Below, piece after piece: positions 23,528 to 33,497 of a stretch of 64,000 nucleotides of DNA. The notes under the pieces were generated by a model that worked only from the letters and a program-made list of their open reading frames with translations, had not been told where the DNA came from and made no database searches. Position numbers and translations under genes: made by a program. The stretch is from a virus. Location of the stretch: IMG/VR virus record IMGVR_UViG_3300033990_000306, positions 1 through 64,000 of that record; one strand, given 5' to 3'. Each line of letters begins with the position of its first letter. The stretch's first letter is position 1.

Positions 23528-23535
23528 TTTAAATA
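23528..23535 (+). promoter_or_regulatory. TATA box, leaderless promoter
   Basis: TTTAAATA lies 28 nt before ATG 23556. A nearer ATG at 23545 opens only a short dead frame. Confidence 0.55.
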
Positions 23536-23555
23536 GAAGGATGGTATGACTGAAT

Positions 23556-23948
23556 ATGGTTAAGTTGTTTAAATTGGAAAATGTAAATGGACTTGTTAAG
23601 GTAACAATGACTTCAACTATGAAGGCTATACTTATACTGGAAGTTTTGTTTGCGGCTTTTCTATTTGAGACGGGCTATACTTTTCTAGGCATTGCAACAT
23701 TCGGATTTTATGTAGTGGGATTTCTCTTCTTTGTAGGCGGAATAGGAGTAGTGTTTATAGCAGTACTTCCATTTATGCCTTCGTTTACAGGAATACTCGG
23801 AGAGCTACAGTCCCAACTTATAAAGCAGGAGAATCAGCTTACTCCAGAAGAACTAGCTCAACTTAAAGCTTTACTGCCTATTCTTGAGAACCTTCTTAAA
23901 GCGGAAGGAGAAAACTTGGGAAATAGTCTAGTAGAGAAAAAGGAATAG
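23556..23948 (+). CDS. Membrane protein, 130 aa
   Basis: Two hydrophobic stretches at about residues 20-45 and 48-78 predict two membrane helices; the C-terminal 45 residues form a charged helix (LTPEELAQLKALLP). It could be a holin-like or virion-linked protein, but no specific signature is present. Confidence 0.55.
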   Translation: MVKLFKLENVNGLVKVTMTSTMKAILILEVLFAAFLFETGYTFLGIATFGFYVVGFLFFVGGIGVVFIAVLPFMPSFTGILGELQSQLIKQENQLTPEELAQLKALLPILENLLKAEGENLGNSLVEKKE

Positions 23949-23975
23949 TTTTTAGTTAAGTAATGATATCCAGTT

Positions 23976-26672
23976 GTGTCTACTACAATCGTAAGAGGGT
24001 ATGATGAGTTTGCTTTATATGAAATTTCCTTAAATGATTATGTAGAGAATGAGTTAGACAAAGGAAATTTTAATCCTACTTTTTATGTACCTAAATCTTA
24101 TTTACCTCACTTAGAAATAGTTCAATTACCTTTTTATGCTAGTATAAGTGAGCTTATTGATTTGCTTACTTTGAGTACAAATTTGAAGACTGGGGAAGTT
24201 AAGTTTGTGTTGGAGAGTTTAGACCTTTCTCCCATTGAAAAGAGTTATAGTAATACTGTTAATAATTATTATGAGGAGTTTAGTTTAAGTGAAGTTCAGT
24301 TTTATAAGCCTAATTTATATTCTAAGTTGGAGGAATTATTTTCTGAGGAGTATAGTTTTAAGTTAGCAGAAAGTTTTAAGAGTAATATTTCTCTTGAAGA
24401 GTATTTTAATTTAAAGACCAATATTAAGTTAATTTCTAATTTACTTGTAGAAGAGTTGGAGAAATTTGGAATTAATATTTTGGAAAAGACAGAAATGACT
24501 CTGACTCAAGAAACCTTCTTTAAAGTGGCAGTAAAAGAATTATTGAGTTTAGTTTTTAGTGAAGAAGTAGTTTATTCTCAGGGAGTAATAGAAACTTTAA
24601 CTTTAGTATTGACTGAAAAATATTCTGCTTCTACGGAGTTTAAGGAAGAAAGTAATTTAGTATTTGGGGAAAAATATTCTTTTGACTTAATAATAAAGAC
24701 TTTGTTAGACTTATATTTGGCTTATAAGAAAAATATAAGCTTATTATTTTCAGAAGAAAATGTTATTAGTTTGCTTGAGGAAATAAGAGAGAATGTAGCA
24801 TTGAAAGAGGAAGTTAGTTTAGCTTTAGAAACAAAGGAGTATAGTAGTGCAGAAAGTAAATTTTCTGAGGAGTTTTTGTTACAAGAGAAAAGTACTTTTG
24901 CTACCACTATTATAAGTTTGTTAGACTTATTGCTTACCGAGAGTAGTTATGTTAAGAACATTAGTATTGAAAGTTTATTAGAGTTAATTATTAGTGAGAA
25001 AGAAACTTTCAAAGTTTTACTAAGTGAGTTGCTTAGTCTAACTTTTCTGGAGAAGACTATTATTGGTCAGCGTTGGGAGGAAATAACTAACTTAGTGCTT
25101 GAGGAGTTAAGTAGTTTGCACGTTGCCGAGACTGAGACTAATTCTTTAAGTTTGGTGGAGGAGGTCGTTAGTAGAATTTTATTGAGATTGGAAGAGGGAT
25201 TAGTATTGTCCTATAGTAACGTTTCTTTGCTTAATATAGAGCAGAGTATAGAGTTACCTTTAGAAGAAGTAACTATAGCAAAAGTTAATACTAATTACTA
25301 TGAGAATTTGCAACCGAGTGAAATTTCTAATATTGAGCTTACATTACTTTCTTTTGGGGACTTAGTTTTAAGTTATGTTATTTCTCCGCCTAAAGTAAGT
25401 TTTGAGAAACATAGTAAGGTATTACTTTATTATACATTGAAAAATGAGGTAGACATAGAGGAGAGTTTAATAGTACTTCCTCAAGAGTATACAAGGTTTT
25501 ATATTGATTTGGAAACCTTTAATGAAATTGTATTAACAGAAACTACTATTATTGCTAGACTAGAGAATATAATAGAGACACTATTGTTAGAGAGTTATAC
25601 TGAGTTTAGTTTAACCGCAAAAGAAGTTACTGAGTTAAATATTTTTGAGGAATTTTATTCGTACATTCGTACCTTTCTGACAACATCTCTTGGGCTAACT
25701 TATGATTTTAGCTTGTTACCAGCTATAAGTGAGCTATTGGAGTTTATATTTTCGGAGACTGCTTTTATAAATAAGGTTGCATTGGCGGAGACTATTGATG
25801 TGAACTTGGTGGAGAATTACTTTAATTACATTAACACTACAAAGGAAACAGAAATTACACTTACAGAGTTAATAACCAATGAAATAAAGTTAAACGAGAA
25901 AGGAGAACTGAGCTTTGAGTATTCTGTTAAGTTTGGGGTTTTAGACTCATTTAGAGAGGAGTTGCAGGTTACTTATTCATATTTTGTTGGGGGAAAGGTG
26001 GAGAAGTTTTTAGAGAGTGACTTAGGGTTAGAGGAATTTCCGACAATGAATATAGTTTTTCCAAGAAAGGAAGAGGAAGTATTAGTAGAGTATTCAGAGT
26101 TAGTACCTTCTATAGAAGAGTTTAATGACTTAAGAATTGTAGAGACGATAAGTGAAGCAGTAGATGGAGTATTAAACATTAAAGAGATTTTGCCGTTAAG
26201 AGTAACTGCTTTTGCTGGAACAAATTACGTTACTATGCTGGACTTCTTCCAACATTACTTTACCAGTATTAGTGGAATTAGTTTTAATTCTATTTATGAC
26301 TTAAAGAATTATGACTTAGTAAGACAGGGGAATGGGATATTCTTATGGACAGAAAAGCAGGATGAAGATTATGTTGGGTTTGGTAACGAAGTCTTTGGAA
26401 AGTATATTATTGGGGCAGACTTATATTTATTTGGGGTTAATACTGCTACTTTGCTTAATACTATAATTTCTGAGGTAAGTAAATTGACTGGTGACTTTTC
26501 TGCAAATTCATTGTTAGTTGGGGGAGAGTATATAGTTTGGCTTAAGTTGTTGGGGCAGAGAAACTTTCAGAGGAAGATGAGAGGGGCTACAAAGTATAGG
26601 TTTGTTTTTGAGTTAATGACTTATAATGCTATGAAGTATAATAGGTATGGTATAAATATGAGCGAGGTATAA
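23976..26672 (+). CDS. Long repetitive tail/adsorption protein with conserved C-terminal domain, 898 aa
   Basis: The start is GTG 23976, 27 nt after a weak TATA-like TTTTTAGT. Residues about 60-720 are made of irregular Leu/Glu/Ser repeats (patterns like LLVEELEKF and LSLTFLEKT) with no known domain. The last roughly 125 residues (from YDLKNYDLVRQ to RGATKYRFVFEL) match the C-terminus of the next protein and, more weakly, the one at 29733. It is likely a long virion protein that docks by this shared domain. Confidence 0.6.
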   Translation: MSTTIVRGYDEFALYEISLNDYVENELDKGNFNPTFYVPKSYLPHLEIVQLPFYASISELIDLLTLSTNLKTGEVKFVLESLDLSPIEKSYSNTVNNYYEEFSLSEVQFYKPNLYSKLEELFSEEYSFKLAESFKSNISLEEYFNLKTNIKLISNLLVEELEKFGINILEKTEMTLTQETFFKVAVKELLSLVFSEEVVYSQGVIETLTLVLTEKYSASTEFKEESNLVFGEKYSFDLIIKTLLDLYLAYKKNISLLFSEENVISLLEEIRENVALKEEVSLALETKEYSSAESKFSEEFLLQEKSTFATTIISLLDLLLTESSYVKNISIESLLELIISEKETFKVLLSELLSLTFLEKTIIGQRWEEITNLVLEELSSLHVAETETNSLSLVEEVVSRILLRLEEGLVLSYSNVSLLNIEQSIELPLEEVTIAKVNTNYYENLQPSEISNIELTLLSFGDLVLSYVISPPKVSFEKHSKVLLYYTLKNEVDIEESLIVLPQEYTRFYIDLETFNEIVLTETTIIARLENIIETLLLESYTEFSLTAKEVTELNIFEEFYSYIRTFLTTSLGLTYDFSLLPAISELLEFIFSETAFINKVALAETIDVNLVENYFNYINTTKETEITLTELITNEIKLNEKGELSFEYSVKFGVLDSFREELQVTYSYFVGGKVEKFLESDLGLEEFPTMNIVFPRKEEEVLVEYSELVPSIEEFNDLRIVETISEAVDGVLNIKEILPLRVTAFAGTNYVTMLDFFQHYFTSISGISFNSIYDLKNYDLVRQGNGIFLWTEKQDEDYVGFGNEVFGKYIIGADLYLFGVNTATLLNTIISEVSKLTGDFSANSLLVGGEYIVWLKLLGQRNFQRKMRGATKYRFVFELMTYNAMKYNRYGINMSEV

Positions 26673-26681
26673 GGAGATAAT

Positions 26682-28397
26682 ATGAAGATTACAATAACCA
26701 ATGACACTAGTAATAATCTTCCTGCTTCTTATTCTTATAGTTTAAATTTGAGTGGGCTGGTGCCATTTAATTCTTATGGGAGCAATATTTATTTTACTAG
26801 TTCTACAAGCGGTAATAGAATTTATAGTTGGTATGAGGGTGGGGGAGTTTATTGGGTTAATATAGGGAGAGAATTACTTATAAGCTCTACAGTAAATGTT
26901 TATGTTAAAATTGGAACTACTGGGGCTAATTATTTTAATTCTTCTACTGGTTGTTCACCACTAATTAGTACTACTTATGGAGAGTATGATACTGGGTTTA
27001 AAGTATTTCAGTTTTATGATAATTTTGCAGGTACAGTATTAAGCTCAGCGTGGACTACAATTACTACTAATGGAGGTACATATTCAGTTAATAATGGTAT
27101 AACTGTTAGTGAAAATACTCAAACAACCGATATGAGAGTAGTAACAAAATCAACATACAGTAATGGTATACTTGAGGCTTATATTTTGGGTCAAACCTTT
27201 GGAAGTTATAGAGGTACTGGGTTAGAATATGATACAGTATTGCCAAATAGTAGTGGAAATAATGGACAATATGGATATAGATGGATGTCTTCTCTTAACA
27301 GCGAGCCGGGAAACTATATTCAGTCAGTGGTAAATGGTGGGGATAATACTATAGTTAGTCTTGGTAGTATTTCGTCTTCTTATAATTTTCTTTTAACAGC
27401 AGATTGGAATGAAACGGGTTATGTAGCTTGGTTTAATAATTCTTCTACTACACCACTATTATCAGTAAATAGTAGTACAGTTACTTATGGTCCAGCTTAT
27501 TTAGCTATTTATGCTGGGTCTGATGGAAGTAATATAGGGACTATAGATGTCGCTTATATTAGGTTTAGAACTTCTTTTAACAATGAGAAACCTAACGTAG
27601 CAATTCCACAAGGTTTAAATTTGCTTTCAGAGTTGACACTTGTTAGTAGTACTATAGTAAAGGGTTATGGGTTTGACTCTCTTACTAATACATTGACTGT
27701 AGTTCCTCTTAATTTATCTCCAATTTCAGAAATAGGATTTAATGAAGTATTTGGGGAAGAAAGTAGATTTGCTTTTTATGAGGGCTTTTTTAGTTTTCCT
27801 AAGAGTATTGGGGTAATTCCTCCTAACATTCCAATATTAGAGTTTATGGATTCATTTTTCGAAGGACTGTTACCAGTAGAGCATATTTATGAAGTAAAGA
27901 ATTATGACTTGATAAGACAGCAGAATGTTGTTGTTATGTGGGTGGATGACTTAGACCAGACTTATATTGGGTTCGGTAATGAGAGTTGGGGAGATTATTC
28001 TATTTCGGCTGATATTTATTTAATTGGGCAAAATACTAATGGGTTGCTAGATAATATTGTTAGTACTATTCACCAGAGAGTAGCTAGTTTTGATAGTAGA
28101 AATTCCTTTATAGAGCTTGATAAAGTTGTATGGATTAAGTTGGAGAGTGAGGAGAATTTTCAAAGTTCAGTAAGAGGGGCTACAAAGTATAGGTTTACTT
28201 TTTCAGTAAGAGTTTATATTAATGAATTGTTGGATAGGTACTCTACTGGGGGAGTTACTAGTATGTATATGAATATTTCTGGAGAAAGTTCTACTGGGAT
28301 AAGTACTAGTTATAGTAGTACAATATTAGTTAATGCTGACATTACGTCAGAGCAGTTTAATCAACTTATGAGTTCTACTATTAGAAAAATTATTTAA
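26682..28397 (+). CDS. Tail/adsorption protein with lectin-like N-terminus and shared C-terminal domain, 571 aa
   Basis: The N-terminal part (ITITNDTSNNLPASYSY, YFTSSTSGNRIYSW) resembles DUF2341-type surface domains. It is followed by a jelly-roll region similar to concanavalin-like domains (AYLAIYAGSDG). The C-terminus (YEVKNYDLIRQQN, GFGNESWGDY, RGATKYRFTF) is a clear paralogue of the C-terminus of the previous protein. GGAGATAATATG precedes the start. It probably binds sugars or receptor on the host surface. Confidence 0.6.
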   Translation: MKITITNDTSNNLPASYSYSLNLSGLVPFNSYGSNIYFTSSTSGNRIYSWYEGGGVYWVNIGRELLISSTVNVYVKIGTTGANYFNSSTGCSPLISTTYGEYDTGFKVFQFYDNFAGTVLSSAWTTITTNGGTYSVNNGITVSENTQTTDMRVVTKSTYSNGILEAYILGQTFGSYRGTGLEYDTVLPNSSGNNGQYGYRWMSSLNSEPGNYIQSVVNGGDNTIVSLGSISSSYNFLLTADWNETGYVAWFNNSSTTPLLSVNSSTVTYGPAYLAIYAGSDGSNIGTIDVAYIRFRTSFNNEKPNVAIPQGLNLLSELTLVSSTIVKGYGFDSLTNTLTVVPLNLSPISEIGFNEVFGEESRFAFYEGFFSFPKSIGVIPPNIPILEFMDSFFEGLLPVEHIYEVKNYDLIRQQNVVVMWVDDLDQTYIGFGNESWGDYSISADIYLIGQNTNGLLDNIVSTIHQRVASFDSRNSFIELDKVVWIKLESEENFQSSVRGATKYRFTFSVRVYINELLDRYSTGGVTSMYMNISGESSTGISTSYSSTILVNADITSEQFNQLMSSTIRKII

Positions 28398-28404
28398 CTG
28401 CTAA

Positions 28405-28412
28405 TTTAAATA
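28405..28412 (+). promoter_or_regulatory. TATA box, leaderless promoter
   Basis: TTTAAATA lies 30 nt before ATG 28435. Confidence 0.5.
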
Positions 28413-28434
28413 TTACTAATGAATATGGTGAAAT

Positions 28435-29733
28435 ATGGTTACAATACCGAATGGTGTTTTATATTATGCTCCGATTACTTTGACTTATTATTATAATGAA
28501 GTAGTTCCTCACGTTGAAATAGACACTTTACAGAATATAACAACCACCTATACAACTACTAACGCTACTATGTTGGGCACTACTTATCAGCAACAGCTTT
28601 TCATTCCTATGAATAATTCTTATAGTACAACAGCTAATTCAGATTGGAGTAATGTAGTGTTTTTTGATGTTGGTGGAAATTTATTGCCTTCTTGGATAGA
28701 GAATTTTAGGGGTATAGGTACTGGAGGGACTACGGCTTTAGTGTGGGTTAAGAATGCTGGGTTTAGTACTAATTCTAGTACAGTTAAAATGACAGTTGCT
28801 AGTACTACTCAAAGCCAAAGTAATTTAATTACAGTTTATACAACTACTTATAGTACTACTAATGTTATTACTTTCAGTAGTACAATGTATATAGGCTTCC
28901 AAGACAAGAGAAACTTTCTCTTTAATTCTGGAGGTACAACGGGGTGTAATTATTTGCTTAAGTTGGGGTTAGGAGGAGTAGACAATGGTAAGCAGGTGTT
29001 TAATTATTATGGAGGGTTTGAGGTACAGGCAATTCCTTTTGATTGGTTAATGATGTTTATTTATAAACCAGAGTTTCCTAGTGATGGGGGAGTGTTAATA
29101 AGTAGTTTAGGGGGATGGCAGGGTTATGTTACTAGTTATCAAACTAAAGTTCCAGAAATATTAGAGTGTATGTTTAATAGTGGGACTGCTAATACAGCCG
29201 CTTTAGGAGTAGTACAGAATAGAGAAGCTGGTATTAATCAACAGCCAGTAGACTTGAGTGACACTAGTTTTGACAACCCAGTAGGAAATTTAGCTCCTAC
29301 ATTTACTTTACCTACAAGAGGGTTTATGCAAATGGAGTTTAATGTTGGGGGTTATTTTGGAGAATGGTGTATAAAGACTAGTAATATGCAAGACCACGTT
29401 TGTGCTGGGTATGCTTTTAATGGGAGAAATTATGTAATGAGTTTATTTGTTACTGCTGACAAATTGCAGGGACAGAGTAATTATGGTAATGTTAATATGA
29501 CTAGTCAGAGTACTAGACAGACTACAGGTATTCCTTTCTTTGAGGTTAATGTGCCGGGTCAGAGTGGGTTTTTAGACTTTGGAAATTTTAGTGGGAGTAA
29601 TACTCAATTCTTTTGGTTGAGGACAAGAGAATATGTTCAGCAACAGCCTTCGGCAGTATATGGAGTATTAAGTAGTAATGTAGTAGCACCGACCTATACT
29701 TTGTCTTTTAAGGAGAGTTTGGGGGTTAATTAA
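28435..29733 (+). CDS. Virion surface protein with DUF2341-like region, 432 aa
   Basis: Rich in T, S, N and aromatic residues. The region NVVFFDVGGNLLPSWIE followed by ALVWVKN is like DUF2341 surface domains. The later part holds a beta-rich domain with VMSLFVTADKL. It overlaps the next gene by one base (TAATG). It is probably a tail or baseplate component contacting the host. Confidence 0.5.
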   Translation: MVTIPNGVLYYAPITLTYYYNEVVPHVEIDTLQNITTTYTTTNATMLGTTYQQQLFIPMNNSYSTTANSDWSNVVFFDVGGNLLPSWIENFRGIGTGGTTALVWVKNAGFSTNSSTVKMTVASTTQSQSNLITVYTTTYSTTNVITFSSTMYIGFQDKRNFLFNSGGTTGCNYLLKLGLGGVDNGKQVFNYYGGFEVQAIPFDWLMMFIYKPEFPSDGGVLISSLGGWQGYVTSYQTKVPEILECMFNSGTANTAALGVVQNREAGINQQPVDLSDTSFDNPVGNLAPTFTLPTRGFMQMEFNVGGYFGEWCIKTSNMQDHVCAGYAFNGRNYVMSLFVTADKLQGQSNYGNVNMTSQSTRQTTGIPFFEVNVPGQSGFLDFGNFSGSNTQFFWLRTREYVQQQPSAVYGVLSSNVVAPTYTLSFKESLGVN

Positions 29734-30488
29734 TGGCAGAAGAGAAGTTACCAGAGGCTATAATGGAATATCAATTAAATGCAATTTTTAAAGCAGTTGG
29801 GCTTCCTTTTACTGGTAGTACTACTTATCAGGAGTGGAGTTTAGTAAATGTAGTAACTACTACTTTTTCAATAACTTATAGTACAACTTTTTTAAATATT
29901 AAAGTGAGTACTACTATTTATGGTAATGGAGTTTTTAATATAATTTCTCCTTCTTCTTATTATGATATTTCAGAAACAGTTATAGCTACAGACGGAATTT
30001 CGACAACAAGTACTACGTTAAGTACGACTACTTTAACATTAGACCCTCGTTTAGGTTATTCTATAAGTATATATTATAAGTACAATAGTGTTATAGAAAT
30101 GCTTGAGAATATTTTAAAATTTAATGGTATTCCTGCTCAGTATATGGCAGAGGTTAAAAACTTACAAGTAAGGACTAATAACCCTTCTGCTGTATTTGTT
30201 ATGGATGAAGTTAAGCCCGTCTTGTATTGGCATAATTGGGCAGACGAATATAATTTTACTTTGCAAATATATGCCCTGAAGCCTAGTGTTGGTCCTTCAG
30301 CAGGATTCGGGGTTTATGATGAAATAGTTAAAAGAGACATTATGTATGACATTATTAACTCTAAGTTGACTACTGGGGGTACGGTTATAGGTTACAATGC
30401 CGTTTCTAATTGGCTAGCTATGAAGCAGAAGAGAGGAATAACTTATGTTGAGTATAAAATAAAAATACTGGTAGTGTATTCTTCATAG
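29733..30488 (+). CDS. Tail-associated protein with shared C-terminal domain, 251 aa
   Basis: Begins on the previous stop. The N-terminal half is Thr/Ser-rich and beta-like. The C-terminal half, starting AEVKNLQVRTNN and including YWHNWADEYNFTLQIYALKP, aligns in pattern with the C-terminal domains of the proteins at 23976 and 26682 (KNYDLxRQ, then a strand with Y-x-x-A-D-x-Y). Probably another virion protein using the same docking domain. Confidence 0.5.
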   Translation: MAEEKLPEAIMEYQLNAIFKAVGLPFTGSTTYQEWSLVNVVTTTFSITYSTTFLNIKVSTTIYGNGVFNIISPSSYYDISETVIATDGISTTSTTLSTTTLTLDPRLGYSISIYYKYNSVIEMLENILKFNGIPAQYMAEVKNLQVRTNNPSAVFVMDEVKPVLYWHNWADEYNFTLQIYALKPSVGPSAGFGVYDEIVKRDIMYDIINSKLTTGGTVIGYNAVSNWLAMKQKRGITYVEYKIKILVVYSS

Positions 30489-30499
30489 AGGGGAATAGG

Positions 30500-30507
30500 A
30501 TTATATA
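30500..30507 (+). promoter_or_regulatory. TATA box, leaderless promoter
   Basis: ATTATATA lies 28 nt before ATG 30528. Confidence 0.5.
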
Positions 30508-30527
30508 CTAGTTTAAAATAATGGCAT

Positions 30528-31310
30528 ATGACTGATTATACGTTTATAGACACGTTGAATATGTTTGAACACGGTTACAGAGGTATTATAAGGACACTTG
30601 ACGGAGATACCGTTTATATTGACGAGCCAGAAAAATTTAAGCAGGAATTTAAAGAAGACACAGATAAGAAATTTAGAGTTACTGACTCTAATGGGAATTA
30701 CTTGAAGCTAGATGTTGTGGAGAAAGGTTATGATGATGCTAATAAAAGGTTTGAGGGCTATAATGACCTTCTTCACGTTAATAAGTATGATTATGGAGAT
30801 GGGAGAGAAGAGGGAGGAGACCCTAGAAGAAATTTTGTTTTGAGTATAGCTGTTGATATGGCTAGAAAGAGAGGGCTCGGAGAGGAGGGAGATAAGGCTA
30901 TAGAAGGTTATGTTATTAGTAAATTTGACTCCATACAGACTAGGTTAGCCAAATACTATGGTATTAACTGGTTTAAATTTGCTAAAGTGGAGAACCCTTT
31001 TAGAGTTATTATTGTTTCATTCTTGAAGCATTATTTACAGAAAGATATAGACAATATCGTTATGTCTTTTCAGGAAGGGGTTTTGAAGAGTAATTATATG
31101 AATGACAAGCCCGGTATGACACAAATGCTTAATGTTAATTATACTCCAGTTATAGAAGATGAGAAAGCTATGGTTGATACTGGGGTTGACGAGAGTCTTA
31201 ATCCTGATTTGTATAGGGCGGAAATGAACAGGATTAATGAAATGAAAAATAAAAAGAAACAACCGGAAGGTGTATACCACGAGTCTAAAACTCAACAGAA
31301 ATTAAGGTGA
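30528..31310 (+). CDS. Hypothetical protein, 260 aa
   Basis: Charged, mostly helical, no motif recognised. It has FVLSIAVDMARKRGLGEEGD in the middle and a basic, probably disordered tail. It stands just before the coiled-coil membrane protein and the prohead protease, so a head-assembly role is possible. Confidence 0.5.
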   Translation: MTDYTFIDTLNMFEHGYRGIIRTLDGDTVYIDEPEKFKQEFKEDTDKKFRVTDSNGNYLKLDVVEKGYDDANKRFEGYNDLLHVNKYDYGDGREEGGDPRRNFVLSIAVDMARKRGLGEEGDKAIEGYVISKFDSIQTRLAKYYGINWFKFAKVENPFRVIIVSFLKHYLQKDIDNIVMSFQEGVLKSNYMNDKPGMTQMLNVNYTPVIEDEKAMVDTGVDESLNPDLYRAEMNRINEMKNKKKQPEGVYHESKTQQKLR

Positions 31311-31314
31311 AATC

Positions 31315-31731
31315 TTGTCAGGTAGCAATGACAGTATTGACGTTCCGATTTCAATTTTGATGAATATGAAAGAAGATATAGGTACTTTAACAAATAAAAT
31401 AGAAAATATAGAAACTAAAGTTGATACTATAGACAAGAAGTTAGAAGTATTTACTGAGAAAATTATTCCAAAGTTCGAAGAAAAAGTTGATAATGTCGAA
31501 GATAAAGTTGAAAAATCATTAGTAGTTTTTGACTCTAAGTTAAATTCTTATGAGAAAGAAAATAAATTTCTAATTGAGAAACAAAAAATAGATAGAGACA
31601 AGTCAGAAGTTGCTTTGAGTGAAAAGAGGACTAAAGTACAATTTTTTCAATTAATTGCTTATTTGTTTATTAATGTAGGGGCGAGTGTTTCTACAGTTCT
31701 TATTGTTTTACATTTCTTAGGAGGTATATAA
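31315..31731 (+). CDS. Coiled-coil protein with C-terminal membrane anchor, 138 aa
   Basis: The start is TTG 31315, set by AAGGTGA at 31305-31311. Residues about 15-95 form a coiled coil (LTNKIENIETKVDTIDKKLE). The last 30 residues are a hydrophobic anchor (LIAYLFINVGASVS...). This layout resembles XhlA-type phage membrane proteins, but no function is proven. It ends on the protease start (TAATG). Confidence 0.55.
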   Translation: MSGSNDSIDVPISILMNMKEDIGTLTNKIENIETKVDTIDKKLEVFTEKIIPKFEEKVDNVEDKVEKSLVVFDSKLNSYEKENKFLIEKQKIDRDKSEVALSEKRTKVQFFQLIAYLFINVGASVSTVLIVLHFLGGI

Positions 31732-33497
31732 TGCCGATAAAGGATATGACTGAAATTGTAATTAAGGAAGAGGACTCTAGGTTAGTTAAAGGTTTTGCTT
31801 CAGTAGAAATATTAGACAGACAAAACGATATGGTTCCCGTTGACGCTATGCAGGGAGCTATGTTGAAGTATATGGAGAGAGGAGGGCTTATTATGTATGG
31901 GCATTTGAATAAGCCAGTAGGAAAGGTTTTGAGTTGGGAAGTGAAGGAAGAACCTTCGTATGGAGTTCCTGCCGTTGAAATTATAGCACAGATTAATAAA
32001 GGTTATAAAATGGAAGATGAGGTTTGGGAATTAATAAAGTCTCATAAACTTAGTGGGTTTAGTATTGGAGGAACAGCTACAGAAGTTGGGGAAGCAAAGA
32101 TGGCTGATGGTAGTAATGCTAGAGTTTTGAAATCTTTAGAATTGAGCGAAATAAGTATTGTTGTTGAGCCTGCTAATCAGGGTGCATTAATAAATGCTGT
32201 AAGTATTGCTAAGGCTAGTACTGAAAAAGAAATTGATGATAATGAAGTAGAGAAAGTAGCAGAAGAGGCGGTTAAGGAAATTTTATTTGAAAGAGAAATT
32301 TTGAAAGAGAATATTAACAAGAAGAGTTATCCGTGGAGTAAGTGTATTTCTGACCAGAAGAAGCACGGTTATAGTGCTGGGTCAGCAAAAAAGATTTGTG
32401 GTTCTATAAAGGCTAAGTATGGTAAAGGAATTGGAATGTTAGATTATGACGAAGATTTTATTATGCATACTTTTATAATTCAGAAGGCAGAAGGGAAAGA
32501 CCAGAAAGAGTATAAAGCTAGACCTTCGAAAATGTTTATGGAGTATTGTATTCCTAAAGCTCTAGAAAAGGAGAGAGGAGATGAGGGTGGAGCTAGAAGA
32601 TTATGTGGGTTTATATTTTATTATGAATTTCGGGCAGATTTGCTTGAAGCAGAAGATTGGGCTATGAATGGAAAAATTAATGACGATATGCTTCTGCACC
32701 ACAATATACATAGTTATTTTGCTTATCAGACTAAGAGTAGTATTATAAGTAGACATTTGGAGAATGGAGTATTTCCAACTTTGCAATGGTTTGATAAGTG
32801 TGTAGCTAATTATGAAGGGGAAGAGTCTCCAGAGAGAGCTTGTATTTATTTGTGGAGTTCTAATTACTATAATTTGGGTAAAGAGAACGAGCCGAGTGTA
32901 CCTGTTATTGATGACGAAATAAAGAATTTGAGGTTATATTTTCCTAATGTAATAAAGAGTATTGACACAATGATAGAGGTAATGAAGCCTTTTCACGGGT
33001 TTAAGAATTGGGAAGATTGTATGAAGAAAATAGGAAAAGGTTCGAAGAAGTATAGTAAAGAGGTCAAGCAAAAAATTTGTGGAAGACTTAAAGCTGACTA
33101 TGAAAAAGAAAATAACATTGAGAAAGCTTCAAGACTAAAGAGAGAGGAAGTTCCTGATTTCGTTAGTTGTCCTTACTGCGGAGAGAGTGATTTTGAAGTA
33201 GGAGAGAGTTACCCAGTTATACCTAGTGGAGAAGGTCCAGACCCTAGTATAGAGGGAATGTTCTATGAAGCTAAATGTAAGAATTGTGGAAAGACTTCTA
33301 GGTTTACAGTTTGGGATACTGGTAATGACGAGGACATTGAGGTACAATTTGAAGATGAGGAGACCGAGAAAGATTCTCACTATGACCCAGAGATAGTTGA
33401 CGAAAGTGAGGAAGACAAAGAGAAGCGGGAGAAAGAGCGAATAGAGAGATTTCTTAGGGCTTCGAAGGTTGACCAGACAGATAATAAAAAAAAATAG
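31731..33497 (+). CDS. Prohead protease with long C-terminal extension
   Basis: Residues 1-150 match the caudoviral prohead protease (S78/U35) fold: KGFASVEILDRQNDMVP, a catalytic His in MYGHLN, and the catalytic Ser in LSGFSIGG. The 588-residue length is far beyond the usual 200-250. The extension has two copies of a module with W-x-x-C and KICGxxKAxY (about 200-235 and 420-455), a middle region with LCGFIFYYEF, and a zinc ribbon (CPYCGESD ... CKNCGK). The frame ends after nine A's (33486-33494), where a -1 slip would fuse it to the ART-like frame. The protease would cleave scaffold and head proteins. Confidence 0.75.
   Translation: MPIKDMTEIVIKEEDSRLVKGFASVEILDRQNDMVPVDAMQGAMLKYMERGGLIMYGHLNKPVGKVLSWEVKEEPSYGVPAVEIIAQINKGYKMEDEVWELIKSHKLSGFSIGGTATEVGEAKMADGSNARVLKSLELSEISIVVEPANQGALINAVSIAKASTEKEIDDNEVEKVAEEAVKEILFEREILKENINKKSYPWSKCISDQKKHGYSAGSAKKICGSIKAKYGKGIGMLDYDEDFIMHTFIIQKAEGKDQKEYKARPSKMFMEYCIPKALEKERGDEGGARRLCGFIFYYEFRADLLEAEDWAMNGKINDDMLLHHNIHSYFAYQTKSSIISRHLENGVFPTLQWFDKCVANYEGEESPERACIYLWSSNYYNLGKENEPSVPVIDDEIKNLRLYFPNVIKSIDTMIEVMKPFHGFKNWEDCMKKIGKGSKKYSKEVKQKICGRLKADYEKENNIEKASRLKREEVPDFVSCPYCGESDFEVGESYPVIPSGEGPDPSIEGMFYEAKCKNCGKTSRFTVWDTGNDEDIEVQFEDEETEKDSHYDPEIVDESEEDKEKREKERIERFLRASKVDQTDNKKK
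33486..33494 (+). promoter_or_regulatory. A9 slippery run (candidate -1 frameshift or transcriptional slippage site)
   Basis: Nine consecutive A's occupy codons AAA-AAA-AAA immediately before the TAG that ends the protease frame. Slipping back one base enters a frame that is open from 33488 to 33907. Confidence 0.5.

Noticed and set aside
31315-31731. Bona fide holin or haemolysin XhlA
   Set aside because: Coiled coil plus one C-terminal membrane helix fits in outline, but there is no lysis gene beside it and no diagnostic motif.
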